DNA of 43,898 nucleotides from positions 1 to 43,898 of the forward strand of contig JAIOPV010000100.1 in assembly GCA_021413735.1 (NCBI GenBank), given 5' to 3'. This stretch comes from Planctomycetota bacterium (GTDB taxonomy: Bacteria > Planctomycetota > Planctomycetia > Gemmatales > Gemmataceae). The position numbers and the translations under genes are program-made. Positions 1-8,944 of the stretch are shown one piece after another. Within the stretch, counting starts at the first letter, position 1. The number at the start of each line of letters is the position of its first letter. Below the pieces are notes generated by a model. That model saw only the letters and a program-made list of their open reading frames with translations, did not search any database and was not told the DNA's origin.

Positions 1-55
1 CGTGGCTGGCTTGTCGATCGCACCCCCTCGCTGGCACTCGGGGTTCCCCAAATCC

Positions 56-1615
56 TTACGAACCCATCGGTTCCTTGCCGTCGATCCACGGACCTTCGAG
101 CTTCTGATACGCCGGTGGGGTCAGCAAGCTACCCTTCTCGCCAGCGTCCCAACCGATGATCTGGTTCGGCTTGCCACGCTTCTTGCTGCGGGCTTCCCAC
201 TGCGTCGCCCACGAAGCGTCGGCATCTTTGACGACTCGCTTTTCCTTGTCCCAGAACAGCACCTTGCCCTGACGGTAACTCTGCACGCCCATGTTCACCG
301 TGCTGAACGCCGCTGCGCCCAGTTCCGGCGTGCTCAGCGTTTCGCGGTTCTTCTTCGCGACGCATTCCAGGAAGTTCGCCCACAGTGCGTAGGTCGCGCT
401 GTTCTCGACGCCCGGCTTCGCATTGACCAGAGCCGGGTTCTCGTAAGTGTGAACCGGCTTCTCTTGGCCGTCGGTGCCCTTCGGCTTCACCGGGCCGCCC
501 GCGATGTTCTGCCCGTAAACCTCGAAGCCCTTCATGTAGTCGCCGCCGCCCGTGAACTTGATCGTCGCCAGGTGGCCACGGATCATTTCACCAAGCTGCA
601 CGTCGTTACACATCGTCGCGGACACGATGAACTGACAGCCCTCTTCGTAGTCAGCAACCACGGTCGCCGTGTCGGGCACGTCGCGGGTGTCGTACTCCAT
701 GTAGATGCCGCCGGAACCGACGACGCGAGCCGGGAATCGCACGCCCATCGCCGCGATCAGGTGGGTCGTCTGGTGAACGAACAGGTCGGTGAACATGCCG
801 CCGCCGAATGGCCAGTAGCAACGCCACTGTGCCCACACGGCCCGGTCGAACGGCACTTCCTTCGGTGTCGGGCCGAGCGGTTGACCATCGACGCCCTTGA
901 TCCCGTGGCCGAGCCACATATCCCAGTCGATCGTCTTCGGCGACATTTCCTTGGTCAGCGGGTAGTAACGCCACTGGCCAACGCTGCTGTTGCGGAAGTA
1001 GCTCGTCTGCCCTTGCAGAACGTGACCGATGTTGCCGGTCTTGATGTACTCGTAAGCGGCTCGCCACGTCGGGTCGGCCATGCTCTGCACGCCAACGGTG
1101 ACGACACGGCTGTTCTTCGCGGCAGCATCGACCACGGCGATCGCTTCCGGGATGGTGCGTGTCATGGGCTTTTCCATGTACACGTCTTTGCCGTTTTCGA
1201 GAGCGTCGATCGCCATGCGTGCGTGCCAGTGATCTGGCGTCGCGATGCAAACCGCGTCCACGTCCTTCGCCGTGATGATCTTGCGGTAGTCCTTGGTGAC
1301 GTGATCCTTGTCGTCCAACTTGAGCCCGCAGCGTTCAGCCGACGGATACAGGCCGCGACCTTTGATGACGTTCGGAACAACCTGACCGTCCCACACGTCG
1401 CACACGGCAACCGGCTCGACGGGCTTGCCGAGTTCCTTCATCTTGAGGATGACGTCGATGTGCTGCTGACATCGGCCGCCGACGCCGAGGAACGCAACGC
1501 GAACCTTGCCGTTGGCGTCCTTGATCTTGGCATAGCTGCTCGCGGGCAGCGACATTGCGGCACCAGCAGCGGCGCTGCTGGCGATGAACGTTCTGCGATT
1601 CAACGGGGTCGTCAT
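56..1615 (-). CDS. Secreted Gfo/Idh/MocA-family NAD(P)-dependent oxidoreductase
   Basis: The 519-residue protein starts with a twin-arginine signal (NRRTFIASSAAAG, residues 7-19), so it is probably folded in the cytoplasm with its cofactor and exported by Tat. A Rossmann fold follows, with VAFLGVGGRCQQHI near residue 45. Family motifs are ATPDHWHARMA and the EKPMTRT segment that carries the conserved EKP lysine near residue 150. The C-terminal half fits the family's substrate-binding alpha/beta domain. Such proteins oxidise or reduce sugars and sugar-like alcohols; many secreted paralogues occur in planctomycetes. The substrate cannot be read from the sequence. A secreted esterase gene lies upstream on the same strand, separated by a long palindrome, so co-transcription is uncertain. 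Confidence 0.9.
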   Translation of the reverse strand: MTTPLNRRTFIASSAAAGAAMSLPASSYAKIKDANGKVRVAFLGVGGRCQQHIDVILKMKELGKPVEPVAVCDVWDGQVVPNVIKGRGLYPSAERCGLKLDDKDHVTKDYRKIITAKDVDAVCIATPDHWHARMAIDALENGKDVYMEKPMTRTIPEAIAVVDAAAKNSRVVTVGVQSMADPTWRAAYEYIKTGNIGHVLQGQTSYFRNSSVGQWRYYPLTKEMSPKTIDWDMWLGHGIKGVDGQPLGPTPKEVPFDRAVWAQWRCYWPFGGGMFTDLFVHQTTHLIAAMGVRFPARVVGSGGIYMEYDTRDVPDTATVVADYEEGCQFIVSATMCNDVQLGEMIRGHLATIKFTGGGDYMKGFEVYGQNIAGGPVKPKGTDGQEKPVHTYENPALVNAKPGVENSATYALWANFLECVAKKNRETLSTPELGAAAFSTVNMGVQSYRQGKVLFWDKEKRVVKDADASWATQWEARSKKRGKPNQIIGWDAGEKGSLLTPPAYQKLEGPWIDGKEPMGS

Positions 1616-1638
1616 GGGAGGTTCTCCAATCGGGTGTT

Positions 1639-1696
1639 GCGTAGCCGCGACCGAAGGGAGCGTCGACCAGCACGCTCCCTTCGGTCGCGGCTACGC
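1639..1696. repeat. Perfect palindrome, AGCCGCGACCG family, copy 1
   Basis: Two 24-bp arms are perfect reverse complements (left arm begins GCGTAGCCGCGACCGAAGGG) around a 10-nt loop. It sits between the esterase and the oxidoreductase genes. A second, related palindrome with the core AGCCGCGACCG lies at 29119-29176. There is no T-tract on either side, so a simple intrinsic terminator is not supported, although it could still fold in RNA. Confidence 0.9.
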
Positions 1697-1707
1697 GAAT
1701 GTGGGAT

Positions 1708-2433
1708 TCACTTCGTTTTCTGTTCGAGCAGCCACTTGTAGAGATCGTCGGTGCCGTAGGCCATGTCCCACGAGTTGTGGCCGACGCCTGGGTAAACGGT
1801 GTGCTTCGGCTTCGCGCCGGCTTTCTCCAGTGCTTCAGACATTTCCTTCATGTTGGTCACGGTCTTCTCGCTGTCCTTGTCGCCAACGAAGCTCCAGCAC
1901 GGGATGTCCTTGATCTTCGCTATATCGGCCACATCGCCATTGCCGCAAATCGGGACAATCGCGGCCCATCGGGTTGCTGTTGTCGGGGCAATGCTCCAGG
2001 TTCCGGAACCGCCCATCGAGAGGCCCGTGAGGATCTGTCGCTTCGCGTCGGTTTTGTGCTCCTTCATCACCTCATCGAGAATCGCGAGCGCCCGCTTGGC
2101 GTCGTCCGAGCCGGCCTTCCAGGTTCGCTTCTCGGACTGCGGGATCACGACGATGAAAGGGAAGTCCTTCTCGCGCTTCTTGATGGCCGCGCCGATGCCC
2201 ACGTCAACGGGCGCTTTGGTGCCACCCTTCGTTTCGCCCGAACCGTGCAGGAACAGGATGACCGGGTATTCCTTTTTGCCGTCGTAATCCTTGGGGATGA
2301 ACACGACGTAAGGCGATGTCGTGCTGTCGGCGTTTTTGAAGGTCTTGTCGACGAAGCCGGTCTTGGGTTTGTCTTGCGCCAGGACGAATCCTGGAAGAAT
2401 TGCGAGAAGCAGTGCAGCAGCGAGGCGGAACAT
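1708..2433 (-). CDS. Secreted alpha/beta-hydrolase (esterase, PHB depolymerase-like)
   Basis: The 241-residue protein has a Sec signal peptide (MFRLAAALLLAILPGFVLAQ), pointing to the periplasm or outside. The alpha/beta-hydrolase fold shows the oxyanion segment ILFLHGSGE (around 59-67), the nucleophile elbow GLSMGGSG with Ser139, an acid candidate in FVGDKDSE (Asp185 or Asp187), and His219 in GVGHNSWD. The layout matches the dienelactone hydrolase/polyhydroxybutyrate-depolymerase type found in many planctomycete secreted esterases. The natural ester is unknown. It lies upstream of the oxidoreductase gene on the same strand, so both may act on the same extracellular carbohydrate ester, which is inference. 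Confidence 0.85.
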   Translation of the reverse strand: MFRLAAALLLAILPGFVLAQDKPKTGFVDKTFKNADSTTSPYVVFIPKDYDGKKEYPVILFLHGSGETKGGTKAPVDVGIGAAIKKREKDFPFIVVIPQSEKRTWKAGSDDAKRALAILDEVMKEHKTDAKRQILTGLSMGGSGTWSIAPTTATRWAAIVPICGNGDVADIAKIKDIPCWSFVGDKDSEKTVTNMKEMSEALEKAGAKPKHTVYPGVGHNSWDMAYGTDDLYKWLLEQKTK

Positions 2434-2705
2434 TACGGGGAAACTCCGGGAGAGGCGAGCGAAGTACCCACAGCGTATCAGAAGCGTTTGCGAGTCGCCA
2501 CGGTCTGAAGATGCGAGTTTGCGGATTCGCGATTCAAGATCGAGGAGATTTGCCGAATCCGTGTGCCCAGGATGTCAAACAGCAGTTGGGTGGCCGCGTT
2601 GGGTTCCAGACATCCGCGACGTTATGCCGAAATGAACAGTCGAGGGACGGGGGTTTGGAGTAAACTCGGGCTGTTGGTAAACTGGGCGAAATACATAGGA
2701 CTATA

Positions 2706-3257
2706 ATGGTTGAAGTAATTGTCGGGGCCGCCCGGTTTGTTCCTCCGGAACCGGAACGTGGCGATCGTGAACCCCTGGCGCGGAGTCACGGAATGGATGG
2801 TATCCGAGAACTGCTCTCGGCAATCCGCGATGCGGGCGTGCTGACTGGCAACTTTCGCGGGCTGCTTCACATCGCAATTGGCCGAAAAGTGACTCGCCCG
2901 GATGGTTCGATCGTCTCGGCGGGGGTCACTTGGCGGGCGCTTTCAACCGAGCTCAAGACGCTGCGATTCGATCAAGAGTTGGTCCGTGAATACGGTGCAG
3001 ACCCGGACGCTCTGACGGCTCGCGATCGCGAACGATTCTGGTACGCGGCAATTGCAGCAGCAAAGGTCGATTCCGCCGAAGCGATCGAAGAAGCAGATAA
3101 ATTGGCTCCGAAATTGAAAGCGTTGGGGTTCGTGGTTGGTCCTTCTCCGGGTGCTCCGTCGCCTTCGCCGAAAGCGAGCGCCACCGAAGCGAAACCCAAG
3201 GAGAAGGAGAAAGAGAAGGACAAGGACGACAAATCAGCGAAGAAAAAGAAGAAGTAG
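2706..3257 (+). CDS. Hypothetical protein with lysine-rich tail
   Basis: I do not recognise this 183-residue protein. Residues 30-140 look folded and partly helical (MDGIRELLSAIRDAG, then GRKVTRPDGSIVSAGVTWRA). From about residue 145 the chain is a low-complexity Ala/Pro/Ser linker followed by a strongly basic Lys/Glu/Asp tail ending in six lysines. There is no signal peptide or membrane segment. The start at 2706 has an AGGA a few bases upstream; a second in-frame ATG at 2793 begins the part that looks conserved and may be the true start. The tail suggests nucleic-acid or acidic-partner binding, but that is a guess. It converges on the isochorismatase gene across a palindrome. Confidence 0.6.
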   Translation: MVEVIVGAARFVPPEPERGDREPLARSHGMDGIRELLSAIRDAGVLTGNFRGLLHIAIGRKVTRPDGSIVSAGVTWRALSTELKTLRFDQELVREYGADPDALTARDRERFWYAAIAAAKVDSAEAIEEADKLAPKLKALGFVVGPSPGAPSPSPKASATEAKPKEKEKEKDKDDKSAKKKKK

Positions 3258-3258
3258 C

Positions 3259-3348
3259 GAGAAGCTTGCGAGCCACGGGGTTTATCCCCGTGGGTATTGC
3301 TGTGAACAATAGACCACGGGGATAAACCCCGTGGCTCGCAAACTTCTC
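3259..3348. repeat. Palindrome, CGAGCCACGGGGTTT family, copy 1
   Basis: Arms at 3267-3293 and 3314-3340 are 27-bp perfect reverse complements (left arm core GCGAGCCACGGGGTTTATCC), and pairing extends outward imperfectly for about eight more bases. It fills the gap between two convergent genes and ends just before the second stop codon. Related copies lie at 12784-12853 and 27110-27180. The position suits a bidirectional terminator, but no T-tract is present and the other copies do not sit between convergent ends. Confidence 0.9.
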
Positions 3349-3349
3349 T

Positions 3350-3922
3350 TCATCCCTTTGAACTGCGGGCGATCACCAACCCGCTCACCGCCTTGAACTT
3401 CGCGTGTGCCGCGTCGCCTGTCCACTCGAACGCAACCGCCTCAACGGTCGTCGGCACCGCACCCGCCTGTACGAGCCGTAGCAGTGCGGTGTCGTGGTCG
3501 ATCGCCCCGCGTGCCGCCAGTGCATCAACCGGCAAATAGACGTGCAAGCCCGCCTGAAGCAAATCGAGAGCGGTCTGCGAAACGCAAACGTGCGTCTCCA
3601 TGCCGACCAGCACGACATTCGGCCGATGCATCATCTCCAACTCTTCGAGAAACGTACCCGCCCCGCAACAACTGAATGTCGTCTTCGATGGCAACGACGG
3701 AGGCAATCGCCGTGCGAGTTCGGCTGTTGTCGGGCCAAGCCCCTTCGGATACTGTTCGGTCGCCAGAACCGGAACTTCGAGCAGCGCCGCCACGTCGAGA
3801 AGGAAACCCGCGTTCGCAACCAGCGAAGTCGCCGTGGGAATCTTCACGAGCAGTTTGTCCTGCACGTCGATCACCACGAGTACCGACGTATCCGCTCGAA
3901 GCCGTTTGGTGGGTGCATTCAT
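3350..3922 (-). CDS. Isochorismatase-family cysteine hydrolase
   Basis: At 190 residues this is the usual size for the family. The catalytic triad is visible: Asp19 in VVIDVQDKLL, Lys80 in LPSKTTFSCCG and Cys113 in GMETHVCVSQTALD, with the cis-peptide region just before the cysteine. The sequence is closest in style to YcaC/nicotinamidase-like amidohydrolases of unknown substrate rather than to true isochorismatases. It is a soluble cytoplasmic protein without a signal. Its ATG lies 3 nt after the stop of the transglutaminase gene, so the two are almost certainly co-transcribed and perhaps translationally coupled, with no obvious functional link. Confidence 0.9.
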   Translation of the reverse strand: MNAPTKRLRADTSVLVVIDVQDKLLVKIPTATSLVANAGFLLDVAALLEVPVLATEQYPKGLGPTTAELARRLPPSLPSKTTFSCCGAGTFLEELEMMHRPNVVLVGMETHVCVSQTALDLLQAGLHVYLPVDALAARGAIDHDTALLRLVQAGAVPTTVEAVAFEWTGDAAHAKFKAVSGLVIARSSKG

Positions 3923-3925
3923 GGT

Positions 3926-6172
3926 TCACTTTTGGGGTTGAACAGCGACAAGGCTTCGCTCCAAATCGCGCAGCCCCACGTCGAGTCTGGCGAGTCGGCC
4001 CGGCGGAATCACACCTCCACCGAACCGCGATTCATAATACGCCTCGACCCAATCCCGCGGTATGCCTGCCTCAACCGCACTGCGAGGATTCGTGATGAGT
4101 ACGTCGGCCACTCGCTGGGCAAATTCTCGCGGGGTCTCTCCGGGTTGCGGCGTGAATCCGTGGGCCTTCAGCAGTGCGAGCAACGGCCCGAGGAAGCCCG
4201 CTTCCGGCGTCGCCAAAGCCCGCTTCTGTCGGCGACGAATTGCGAGGAGCACGAGCACAATTCCGATTCCGAGAATGCCCCAGTTTTGGAGTGATTCGCT
4301 GATCGACGCCCAGATCAATCGCCGTTGTTCGGAGGAGAAACTCGCCAGGGATTCGCGGACGAAATCGTGCAGTCGCGCTCGGGCATTTCCGGCCCAACCG
4401 CTGGAGGGTGCTTCCGAGATAGCTTGCCCGCCCGGTGTCGGATCGAGTGTGCGCCAACAACTGATCGGGCGTTCGTTCTGTCCGGGTTTCGCTGGTTCAT
4501 ACTCCACGATGAGCGCATCCACCCAGGCGTGTGCGTGTTCTTGCTTCACGACATACTTCCGGGGATCGTTCGTTCCTTCCCATCCCTTGAATCCGAGCAC
4601 GAGAACGCACGGGACGCCTTGCGAGCGGAGCATGAGCGCCAGCGCCGACGCGAACCGTTCGCAGTGCCCGGCGCGAGTATGAAACAGGAACTCCTCGACG
4701 GGATCGAGATCCTTCCGAACCCGACGCAGTTTGGTCGTGTAAGTGAACGCTGGCCAGTTCGCGAGGTGGCGTGTGAACGATTTCGCGATCTGATCGTGGA
4801 ACTCTCGCTTCGGCAAATCCGTGACGGGATCGCGGCAATCGGCTGGCAAATTCCCCTCCTGTATCAACGCATCGACAAGCCCGTCGGCGTACTCCTTCAC
4901 ACGCCGAACCGGGTTGTGGATCAGGGGACGGATTTTCGCATTCGGGTCGGGGTCGATGATGTGAAATCTCGGACTGATATCGCGTGGAGCTCTCGGTTGC
5001 CAGATCTGAACGTAGCGGTGTGTTTCGAGTCTGGCGATTCGGCCGGACCACAGGAACGAACCGTCGCCGCCCCACAACCACGGGAGGGTTCCCCGAGAGG
5101 TGATGCTGGCAACCGGCACAGGTTGATCGGGGGCCCACACGACGGGTTCGGCGAGGAATTGCCCCGGCAACGACGGCGGCACGCTGAACTCGATCGCGCA
5201 CTGTCCGGGACCGAGGCGTGGCGGCGTCCACTGGAGGAGCCCTCTTGGTGCTCCATCGACGCCGGGAAGTGGAAGGTCGCTGGATTCCCATGTACCTTTC
5301 GAGTAGTTCCGGAGTACACGCCCGCGCCACAGTTGCGTGTCGGGTAATTCGGGAATCAATCCGGTTATGGGGTTGAGTGTGACCTCGAACGCCGGGGCCG
5401 GGTTGTCTTCCAGGTTCCCGGTTTGGTTCAGGTCGATCATCTGCGAGGCGGCGTAACCGATCTCGACTCGCGGCTTCCCGAATTCGAGTTTCTCGCCCGG
5501 TGATCGCGGCGTGATGAGATACAGCGGAATGGCAACGGCACCGGCAATCGCACTGAGTTTCAGTGCTTGTCGCAGGCCGGACTGTGGTTCGTGATTCGCG
5601 AGAACGCCAGCGACCGGATGTGCGGCTGGCCGGTTCGGGATGCAAGCGATTCGGCCGGCCGCTCGTCTGAGGTGAAACAGACTCAGACTCCAAACAGCGG
5701 TTCCGGCGTAGAGTCCGACGAGAATCGAACACACGCGATCTTCGGTCATGGCTCCGCTGAGGCTGACGGCGACGAGCCCCATGACTTGCAATGCCCAGTA
5801 GTCTCCGACGTGTTGTTCCCGACGAGCGAGTTTGGCCGGAATGAGCGTGACGAGTAGCGGACCGAACAGCGAGACCAACACGAGTTGAAGGTTCGCGTTT
5901 CCCATTTCGGGTCGCTGAATGACCTGCACGATGCGGAAGACGGCCCACGCGAAGTACATGATGCCGAGAATCAACCCCATGCGGTTCGTCTCAGGGATCG
6001 ACAGCAATTGAACGCGAGTTTCGAGTCGATACAGTACGGCGAGCGTGAGAACTGCCGCTGCGGTGATGAACGGCACTTCGGGGAACATCTCGAATTCGGC
6101 GTAGCCGACGCAGGCGCAGGCCAGCGACAGTGTGAGGTACAGACTCAGACGAAACGCGGTGTCGCTTGGCAT
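3926..6172 (-). CDS. TgpA-type membrane transglutaminase-like protein
   Basis: The 748-residue protein has the TgpA order. About six N-terminal membrane helices (residues 10-230, DUF3488-like) come first, then a long periplasmic region, then a transglutaminase-like core. After it come one more membrane helix (GILGIGIVLVLLAI) and a short cytoplasmic tail resembling DUF4129 (GETPREFAQRVAD). The papain-like triad is complete: Cys504 in RAGHCERFASAL, His548 in EHAHAWVDAL and Asp577 in RTLDPTPG. Members act on the periplasmic face as transglutaminases or peptidases; the substrate is unknown. TgpA genes often follow MoxR and DUF58 genes, but neither is present here. An isochorismatase gene follows after 3 nt. 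Confidence 0.88.
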   Translation of the reverse strand: MPSDTAFRLSLYLTLSLACACVGYAEFEMFPEVPFITAAAVLTLAVLYRLETRVQLLSIPETNRMGLILGIMYFAWAVFRIVQVIQRPEMGNANLQLVLVSLFGPLLVTLIPAKLARREQHVGDYWALQVMGLVAVSLSGAMTEDRVCSILVGLYAGTAVWSLSLFHLRRAAGRIACIPNRPAAHPVAGVLANHEPQSGLRQALKLSAIAGAVAIPLYLITPRSPGEKLEFGKPRVEIGYAASQMIDLNQTGNLEDNPAPAFEVTLNPITGLIPELPDTQLWRGRVLRNYSKGTWESSDLPLPGVDGAPRGLLQWTPPRLGPGQCAIEFSVPPSLPGQFLAEPVVWAPDQPVPVASITSRGTLPWLWGGDGSFLWSGRIARLETHRYVQIWQPRAPRDISPRFHIIDPDPNAKIRPLIHNPVRRVKEYADGLVDALIQEGNLPADCRDPVTDLPKREFHDQIAKSFTRHLANWPAFTYTTKLRRVRKDLDPVEEFLFHTRAGHCERFASALALMLRSQGVPCVLVLGFKGWEGTNDPRKYVVKQEHAHAWVDALIVEYEPAKPGQNERPISCWRTLDPTPGGQAISEAPSSGWAGNARARLHDFVRESLASFSSEQRRLIWASISESLQNWGILGIGIVLVLLAIRRRQKRALATPEAGFLGPLLALLKAHGFTPQPGETPREFAQRVADVLITNPRSAVEAGIPRDWVEAYYESRFGGGVIPPGRLARLDVGLRDLERSLVAVQPQK

Positions 6173-6322
6173 GTGCTGTTGGACTGACGAATGGGAAGGC
6201 GATCACTGCTATCGTACAGGTTGCTTCGCAGCAGTTGAGGAGAGTGACGTGCTTCTTCCATCGCGCGTATCGGTGGCTGTTGCCATAGCACCCGATTCTG
6301 AGGCATTTGGAGAAACGCAACA

Positions 6323-6346
6323 GGCCGAGAGGATGTCCTCTCGGCC
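6323..6346 (-). terminator. Probable intrinsic terminator
   Basis: An 11-bp perfect stem (GGCCGAGAGGA with its complement) has a 2-nt loop. It lies about 55 nt after the stop of the DUF1579-like gene. On the minus strand it is followed by the T-rich run TGTTGCGTTTCTCC. It would end the sigma-factor operon before the transglutaminase gene. Confidence 0.6.
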
Positions 6347-6399
6347 CGCAGTTCACCGTTGCAAAGGTTGGCATCCGCAGACGCGAACTACCAGGAGCC

Positions 6400-6933
6400 T
6401 CACTTCTTGCGAACGAGCTTCATCTGGCCGCAATGGTTCTCCGAGGGCTTGCCGCCGACCCACGCCACACCCGCGATCTCGATGTGGTCATCATCGACGA
6501 ACGTGAGCGTCGCTTCGTGCATGTGCGTGTCCTTCGCCGGATCCAGGTTCGTCCCACCCGCGAAGGCGAAGCGGATCTGATTCTTCGCTGCCGTTGCCTC
6601 GGCCTTCATCCGCGGTTGGTTGCCCAACACGCAATAGTGCGTCATCAGCAGATCGCCCTTGTCGAGATGGTAGACCGAAACCATCTCCTGCGGCTGACCC
6701 GGGAACGCCGTCTCGTGAACCGCTGACCCACCCGCGATCACTCGAACCACAGAGAACACCTTGTCGGTCGGCTTGCCGTCCTTGTCGGCCTCCACCCAGG
6801 TGCCGGCCAGCTTCTTCATCTTCTCAAAACCTTCGTGAGTCGGAGCCGTCGGCTTGGCGGGCGTATCATCGCTGCGGCTGCCGGTGGTCAGAGCAATCAG
6901 CATCAAGCCGCTGGTCAACATTCGTCGCATCAT
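6400..6933 (-). CDS. Secreted DUF1579-like / lipocalin-like protein
   Basis: The start is placed at the first of two adjacent ATGs because CTGGGAG lies seven bases upstream and a signal peptide follows directly (MMRRMLTSGLMLIALTTGSRS). The open frame continues upstream but codes for unlikely sequence. The 177-residue product contains the pattern FEKMKKLAGTWVEADKDGK, repeated short beta strands and LTFVDDDHIEIAG, as in proteins that measure a GTW-type beta barrel (DUF1579 and relatives). The role is unknown, probably periplasmic. It is the last gene of a run headed by an ECF42-like sigma factor. Confidence 0.75.
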   Translation of the reverse strand: MMRRMLTSGLMLIALTTGSRSDDTPAKPTAPTHEGFEKMKKLAGTWVEADKDGKPTDKVFSVVRVIAGGSAVHETAFPGQPQEMVSVYHLDKGDLLMTHYCVLGNQPRMKAEATAAKNQIRFAFAGGTNLDPAKDTHMHEATLTFVDDDHIEIAGVAWVGGKPSENHCGQMKLVRKK

Positions 6934-7019
6934 TTCAAACTCCCAGTAAAGGTAAAGGGCGAACCAACACTCCCTGCTTGGGCAGGGCTGGACACAACTG
7001 TCTTCGCTGTCTCGCACGG

Positions 7020-7445
7020 TCACATCGGGGCGGGAACCATGACCATCCAGCCGAGGCCGAAGCGGTCCGTGACCATCCCGTAGCACGGCGACCAAAAGGT
7101 TTTGGTGAGTGGCATCTGAACGCTTCCGCCATCGGCAAGCGCGTCGAACGAGCGCTTCGCGTCTGCTTCAGTCGGAACGGCGAGTGCGAGTCGAAAGCCG
7201 TCGAACTTCGAGACGCTGTCACACCCGTCGGAGGCCATCAGTGAGATTCCTTGCACGCGGAACGAAGCGTGCATCACCTTCTTTTCGAACCCGGCCTCCA
7301 GCATCCCTGGCGGGGCCGGTTCCGGGCTTTCATTGAAGCGCATCAACATATCGACCTCTGCGCCCAAGGCTGTGCGGTAGAAGTTGATCGCCTCTTCGCA
7401 ACGGCCGCCGAAGAACAGGTACGGGGTGATGGTGGTGCCGGTCAT
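7020..7445 (-). CDS. VOC-superfamily protein, PhnB-like
   Basis: The 141-residue protein is a single glyoxalase/bleomycin-resistance fold of the PhnB type. Diagnostic segments are TPYLFFGGRCEEAINFYRTALGAEV, an MHASFRVQGISLMASDG strand pair, and the C-terminal DRFGLGWMVMVP. Two paired beta-alpha-beta-beta-beta units are present. Metal ligands typical of true glyoxalases are not obvious, and members are mostly of unknown function. AGGAGA lies six bases before the ATG. It belongs to the sigma/YCII/VOC cluster, where PhnB-like proteins are recurrent companions. Confidence 0.88.
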   Translation of the reverse strand: MTGTTITPYLFFGGRCEEAINFYRTALGAEVDMLMRFNESPEPAPPGMLEAGFEKKVMHASFRVQGISLMASDGCDSVSKFDGFRLALAVPTEADAKRSFDALADGGSVQMPLTKTFWSPCYGMVTDRFGLGWMVMVPAPM

Positions 7446-7549
7446 GACATCTCCTGGTTACGCGGTTGGAACTCGTCTCGACGGGTGATCCGTCAACCCG
7501 TCGTCTTTCGCCATGTAGTCGAACGAGCTGGGCCCAAATCGACAGCGGT

Positions 7550-8317
7550 TCACGAAATCGACTTCACATTCTGCAACCCGGAAAAATCGAACAGCGGTCG
7601 GACCTCGACAGCCCCACGACGTGCGCCAGGGTGCTGGGCAGCAACACGCAGTGCCGCCTCGCGAGACTCTGCCAGAATCAGGTAGAACCCGCCGAGAACT
7701 TCGTGCGTCTCGGCGAATGGTCCGTCAGTGATCTCTCGTTTTCCGTTCCGCACTCGCACGCATGTCGCCGTGGTTGCCGGGTGAAGCGGCGACGCGCTCA
7801 AGTATTTCCCTGCTTCGCTCAGTTGTCGTGCCAGCCCAGCAGCTTCAGCCATCGCTTCTTGGCGAGCTGCTGGGCCGGCCTCACTCCACGCGGTCTCGTC
7901 GTCGTAGCAGAGAAGCATGAACGGCGTGCCGTTCGCGTCGCTTGACCCGACCGGAAGGTGCCGCGCCTTCGGCAGACCTTCGAGGTCGAGTATCGGGCGG
8001 ATCTCAGCGGTTCCCTTGCTGACGGGTGGAAGCCGACTGGCGATCGCGATTGCCTCATCGAGATTCGCGAGATCCAACAAGAAGTAGCCGCCGAGTTGTT
8101 CGGTCGTCTCGGCGAATGGACCGTCCGTTATCAGTGGTCGGTTGTCCCGCACGCGAACGGTTGCAGCCGTGGTGATCGACTGAAGCGGAGAAGTTGCGAT
8201 GAACTTGCCCTGAGCGGCCAACTCATCGCAGATGCCCAGGGACCGAATCATGCAGTCCTTGCGTTCTTCGTCCGTCAAGTCGCCTTCTGTCCCGTACATG
8301 AGCAGCATGTATCGCAT
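7550..8317 (-). CDS. Double YCII (DGPF) domain protein
   Basis: Two YCII-related units are fused in 255 residues. The first is residues 1-117 (MRYMLLMYG, then ITDGPFAETTEQLGGYF) and the second about 131-245 (FMLLCYDDE, then ITDGPFAETHEVLGGFY). Each carries the signature DGPFAET and a conserved ...EIRP or ...EVRP strand. Single-domain forms of about 120 residues are usual, so this is an internal duplication or gene fusion. DGPF proteins are the hallmark partners of ECF42 sigma factors; their biochemical activity is not established. The start is supported by GGGAG eight bases upstream, and the preceding VOC gene ends only about 32 nt away. Confidence 0.9.
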   Translation of the reverse strand: MRYMLLMYGTEGDLTDEERKDCMIRSLGICDELAAQGKFIATSPLQSITTAATVRVRDNRPLITDGPFAETTEQLGGYFLLDLANLDEAIAIASRLPPVSKGTAEIRPILDLEGLPKARHLPVGSSDANGTPFMLLCYDDETAWSEAGPAARQEAMAEAAGLARQLSEAGKYLSASPLHPATTATCVRVRNGKREITDGPFAETHEVLGGFYLILAESREAALRVAAQHPGARRGAVEVRPLFDFSGLQNVKSIS

Positions 8318-8349
8318 CGCATGTCTCCCGTGTTGTCGGACCGATCGCC

Positions 8350-8811
8350 TTACTTCCTGTCAGCAGCGTCCTGAAGCGTCTTGATGTCCAGCTTGGTCAT
8401 TTGCATCATCGCATCCATGACTCGTGCCGCTTGCTCGCGGTCCGGGGAAGCCAGGTAGTTCGGGAGGATTGTCGGTACGACCTGCCACGAGAGACCGTAC
8501 TTGTCCTTCAGCCACCCGCAATCACTCTTCGACCCACCCGCGGAGAGCTTCTCCCAATACTCGTCCACCTCGGCCTGAGAGTGACAATCAATCGAGAGCG
8601 AGATCGCCTCATTGAATTTGAAATGTGGTCCGCCGTTCAAGGCGAGGAACTGCAGCCCGGCAAGTTGGAACTCGACCACCAACGCTGTGCCGCCCGGCCC
8701 CGGTGTGATGCCGGTGATTTTGGAATCCGGGAACAGCGAGACGTAATAGTTCGCGGCTTCCTCGGCATTGCCATCGAACCACAAGAACGGGGTGATCTTC
8801 TGCTTAATCAT
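8350..8811 (-). CDS. VOC-superfamily protein (3-demethylubiquinone methyltransferase-like fold)
   Basis: The 153-residue PhnB/3-dmu-9_3-mt type protein shows KITPFLWFDGNAEEAANYYVSLFPDSKI, GTALVVEFQLAGLQFLALNGG, the AEVDEYWEKLSAGG helix and WLKDKYGLSWQVVPTILP. The C-terminal ARVMDAMMQMTKLDIKTLQ helix is typical of this subgroup. Despite the Pfam name, no methyltransferase activity is expected; the function is unknown. It stands first after the sigma factor and just upstream of the YCII gene, in the same direction. Confidence 0.9.
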   Translation of the reverse strand: MIKQKITPFLWFDGNAEEAANYYVSLFPDSKITGITPGPGGTALVVEFQLAGLQFLALNGGPHFKFNEAISLSIDCHSQAEVDEYWEKLSAGGSKSDCGWLKDKYGLSWQVVPTILPNYLASPDREQAARVMDAMMQMTKLDIKTLQDAADRK

Positions 8812-8944
8812 TGAGACTCTTCTCCATCAAGAGTGTGAGGCGACTGTCACCACTTCGTCGAACGGGTCGGCTGCGAATCGACATCGTGGGGAAAATTCTT
8901 TTTCGAGGGTGAGGAACGCAGAGTGGGGAACCTGCGCAGAATCG

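Noticed and set aside
2..1741. 579-codon open frame on the plus strand
   Set aside because: It lies opposite the oxidoreductase gene, has no recognisable domain and is Arg/His/Val-rich as expected for the antisense of a GC-rich gene.
3259..3348. Ordinary bidirectional terminator
   Set aside because: The same palindrome also overlaps a gene end and lies inside the pst operon, and no T-tract follows it; terminator function may exist but does not explain the family.
3922..3926. Overlap of transglutaminase and isochorismatase genes as a functional fusion
   Set aside because: There is a clear stop, 3 nt, then an ATG; this is simple close spacing, and no shared pathway is apparent.
4497..5948. 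483-codon open frame on the minus strand in another frame of the transglutaminase gene
   Set aside because: It is Arg/Ser-rich, has no motif and lies wholly within a gene with an intact catalytic triad.
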